From Opitutia bacterium (GTDB lineage: Bacteria; Verrucomicrobiota; Verrucomicrobiia; Opitutales; Opitutaceae), in the NCBI GenBank assembly GCA_003157575.1, contig PMKA01000117.1, positions 1 through 23,093 on the forward strand: a DNA stretch of 23,093 nucleotides. The letters run 5' to 3'. Below the pieces are notes generated by a model, which ran no database searches, had not been told where the DNA came from, and saw nothing but the letters and a program-made list of their open reading frames with translations. Shown piece by piece: positions 22,649-23,093 of the stretch. The position numbers and the translations under genes are program-made. Every line of letters starts with the position of its first letter. Position 1 is the first letter of the stretch.

Positions 22649-22681
22649 CATGGGCTTGATTCCGCTCGCCCATGGCGTTTT
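22649..22681 (+). terminator. Possible terminator of kdsD
   Basis: CATGGGC and GCCCATG form a perfect 7-bp stem around a 12-base loop, 40 bases after the kdsD stop. GCG and then TTTT follow. The loop is large and the T-tract short, so this is a weak terminator at best. It also hides the ATG at 22672, which is in the fumarase frame but is followed by a stop. Confidence 0.35.
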
Positions 22682-22713
22682 CTGCAGGAATATTTCCCGC
22701 AATCGACTAACGT

Positions 22714-23093
22714 ATCTCCGCCAAGCCTGTTCCTCCATTCCGCTACCAAGAGCCCTTCCCTCTAGCCGGGGATGCGACCAATTACCGCCTCCTCACAAAG
22801 GACTTTGTCGCCGCAAGCGCGTTCGACGGCCGTGAAATCCTCAAGGTGGAGCCCGAAGCCCTCGCCTATCTCGCGCACCAGGCGATGCGCGACTGTTCGT
22901 TCCTGCTTCGCGAAAAACACCTCAAACAGGTGGCGGCGATCCTCGATGATCCCCTCGCTTCCGCAAACGACCGCTACGTCGCACTGACCATGCTGCGCAA
23001 CGCGGAGATCTCGGCCGAGGGCATCCTCCCGTTCTGTCAGGACACGGGCACCGCGACCATCATTGGGAAAAAAGGCCAGCAGGTCTGGACCGG
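22714..23093 (+). CDS. Class I fumarate hydratase, N-terminal part
   Basis: The frame is open from 22711 to the right edge and reads [20 protein letters not shown], then [40 protein letters not shown] and [20 protein letters not shown]. This is the conserved start of the [4Fe-4S] class I fumarases (FumA/FumB), including the cluster Cys of the CQDTGT motif. The enzyme interconverts fumarate and malate in the TCA cycle. There is no ATG, GTG or TTG between the in-frame TAA at 22708 and the conserved region; the first is a GTG at 22846, too far in. The likely start by alignment is ATC at 22714, giving (M)[11 protein letters not shown]. This may be a rare start, a mutation or a base-calling error. 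The remainder of the gene lies outside the window. Confidence 0.9.
   Translation, partial: MSAKPVPPFRYQEPFPLAGDATNYRLLTKDFVAASAFDGREILKVEPEALAYLAHQAMRDCSFLLREKHLKQVAAILDDPLASANDRYVALTMLRNAEISAEGILPFCQDTGTATIIGKKGQQVWT

Overview
The window looks like chromosomal DNA from a GC-rich, Gram-negative bacterium. Outer-membrane hallmarks are a TonB-dependent receptor, an MCE/Mla-type lipid transporter, KdsD for LPS Kdo synthesis, and two lipoproteins. My best guess at lineage is Verrucomicrobiota, near Opitutaceae. This rests on the receptor's EKFVVTG motif after the signal peptide, the style of the ECF sigma/anti-sigma pairs, a class II B12-dependent ribonucleotide reductase, and the scarcity of Shine-Dalgarno sequences. 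It is recognition, not a search result.

Layout. 1-1689 (minus): N-terminal 563 residues of a TonB-dependent receptor running off the left edge. 2060-2545 (minus): purE. 2546-2926: intergenic stretch with an imperfect palindrome. 2927-6013 (minus): three-gene unit of ECF sigma factor, membrane anti-sigma-like protein, and a large membrane protein joining bactofilin-like repeats to an RDD domain. 6214-7107 (minus): HDOD protein. 7270-8270 (minus): HAD phosphatase and a YkgJ-type cysteine-cluster protein, overlapping by ATGA. 8416-12087 (plus): compact MCE operon of STAS-MlaE permease, MlaF ATPase, MlaD substrate-binding protein and auxiliary lipoprotein. 12166-15359 (minus): nrdJ, then an rlmM-like rRNA methyltransferase. 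15360-15900: long AT-richer intergenic region. 15901-16335 (plus): orphan HTH protein with a clear terminator. 16597-17970 (plus): NamZ (DUF1343) lipoprotein. 18133-19553 (plus): short anti-sigma-like protein, CnrX-like periplasmic sensor and ECF sigma factor, in cnrYXH order. 19547-20669: IS630-family element whose left end lies in the stop codon of that sigma gene. 20707-21540 (minus): TPR/LysM lipoprotein. 21619-22608 (plus): kdsD. 22714-23093 (plus): start of a class I fumarase with no standard start codon.

Much of the content concerns the cell envelope: two sigma/anti-sigma units that probably sense envelope or metal state, a lipid transporter, muropeptide recycling, LPS precursor synthesis and a LysM lipoprotein. 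The rest is housekeeping. The most unusual points are the periplasmic bactofilin-like/RDD fusion under an ECF sigma factor, the CnrYXH-like trio with an IS in its terminal stop codon, the A AAA AAC frameshift site in that IS, and the fumarase start. No CRISPR array, tRNA, rRNA or phage module was seen.
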